Shown: one piece after another, positions 63,567 through 64,000 of the stretch
How positions within the stretch are numbered: the stretch's first letter is position 1
Layout: each line of letters opens with the position of its first letter
Origin: CABMKH01 sp040797625
GTDB taxonomy: Bacteria; Bacillota; Clostridia; Tissierellales; Tissierellaceae
Assembly (NCBI GenBank): GCA_052067355.1
Contig: JBQHQH010000002.1
Coordinates: 124,001 to 188,000 of the forward strand
Direction: 5' to 3'
DNA length: 64,000 bases
Notes under the pieces: model-generated
The model's input: the letters and a program-made list of their open reading frames with translations, nothing else
The model's database searches: none
Told to the model about the DNA's origin: nothing
Program-made: the position numbers and the translations under genes

Positions 63567-64000
63567 AACTACACACAAAATACATTCAATGATATATTAA
63601 ATCAAGAATATATAAGTATAGTAAGAAAAGTATAATAAAGAAATCATATACAAATTTGAAAACACTATCCACTCGCAATTATAGTAAAACGGATAACAAA
63701 TATAGCCTATTTAGGCCAATATCAAACTATTATTTTATCTAAATTGATTAAGTGAATTAATTGTACATTTCTCCTTACCTTTACCTTTCCCTTTTAATAC
63801 GGCTCATTATATATTTTATTTTATATATTGTCAAATGTCTAGATATACTTATTAAAATATTAAATATTTTCTTCTATATTAACACAGCCTCCCACTTATT
63901 AAGTGAGAGGCTTAAAATTTCCTATGCCCAAATGAGCATAAATCATTAGATAAATTGCATTAACTGATTAAATGATAAATAAAGCAACCAAACTATAGAT
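63567..64000. other. Intergenic region upstream of the ABC-F gene
   Basis: 434 bases of very AT-rich sequence, no credible gene. It contains a small palindrome (AGCCTATTTAGGC around 63703-63716) and a hairpin GCCTCCCACTT/AAGTGAGAGGC (63887-63911) that may be the terminator of a gene beyond the right edge. Confidence 0.6.
63887..63911. terminator. Hairpin near the right edge
   Basis: Stem GCCTC(C)CACTT/AAGTG(A)GAGGC with one mismatch; no clean U-run on either strand. Confidence 0.4.

Noticed and set aside
63760..63950. 62-residue + strand ORF near the right end
   Set aside because: Low-complexity Ile/Tyr/Leu-rich frame without SD, overlapping a terminator-like hairpin.
1..64000. tRNA/rRNA genes, CRISPR arrays, prophage or intact transposase genes
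   Set aside because: None seen on either strand by reading; no repeat-spacer pattern and no transposase or integrase other than the XerD-like protein.

Overview
The window is AT-rich and almost entirely chromosomal core sequence of an endospore-forming, Gram-positive, anaerobic-type Firmicute. I infer Clostridia, probably a Tissierellales- or Clostridiales-like lineage. The evidence is spoIIM, spo0A, spoIVB, the complete spoIIIA operon, sigK and coat-like genes, together with strong Shine-Dalgarno sites, several TTG/GTG starts and NifS/NifU-type Fe-S assembly. Nearly all genes lie on the minus strand. The exceptions are a YhcN-like lipoprotein gene, a beta-propeller gene and an FAD/Rieske oxidoreductase gene. 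I see no rRNA, tRNA, CRISPR array, prophage or intact insertion sequence.

Layout, left to right (transcription mostly right to left). 1-6.1 kb: partial M50 protease, dacF, pdp, punA, xerD-like, spoIIM, nudF (the classic dacF-pnp-xerD-spoIIM neighbourhood). 6.1-8.5 kb: spo0A and spoIVB. 8.5-16.1 kb: recN, tlyA, oapA, a ~600-nt structured RNA that I identify as OLE RNA, ispA, xseB, xseA, a TsaD paralogue and nusB. 16.1-17.4 kb: DUF2273, amaP, asp23 (envelope-stress module). 17.4-22.7 kb: spoIIIAA-AH. 22.7-23.6 kb: a CD1247-like acidic protein and efp. 23.7-36.0 kb: a 13-gene type IV pilus operon that also carries an SLH-domain protein and a PilO-LysM fusion. 36.2-39.3 kb: yhcN-like, sigK and a class B PBP. 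39.4-43.5 kb: udk, trhP-like U32 protein, trmR, mltG, queT. 43.6-50.8 kb: rnjA, fur, DUF1292, ruvX, aldo/keto reductase, ireB, alaS. 51-54.4 kb: AI-2E transporter, nifU, nifS, iscR. 54.4-64 kb is more accessory: spore-surface-like proteins, a beta-propeller, a degenerate nucleotidyltransferase, a DUF3343 protein, a hemerythrin-like protein, an FAD/Rieske oxidoreductase and an ABC-F protein behind an attenuator-like hairpin.

Most notable: (1) an OLE RNA-OapA locus with its own near-consensus sigma-A promoter and a 3' terminator hairpin. (2) The type IV pilus operon and spo0A carry promoters of the same architecture, both perfect matches to the SigH consensus with an embedded 0A box. This predicts that piliation is switched on with the sporulation transition state. 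(3) SigE/SigK-type promoters lie in front of spoIIM, spoIIIAA, sigK and a coat-like gene. (4) A terminator-like hairpin that also sequesters the SD of an ABC-F gene. (5) Two proteins have lost canonical catalytic residues: the XerD-like recombinase lacks the beta-hairpin lysine, and the RmlA-like nucleotidyltransferase lacks the signature Arg and a metal-binding Asp. All family assignments come from reading motifs and gene order; no database search was run.
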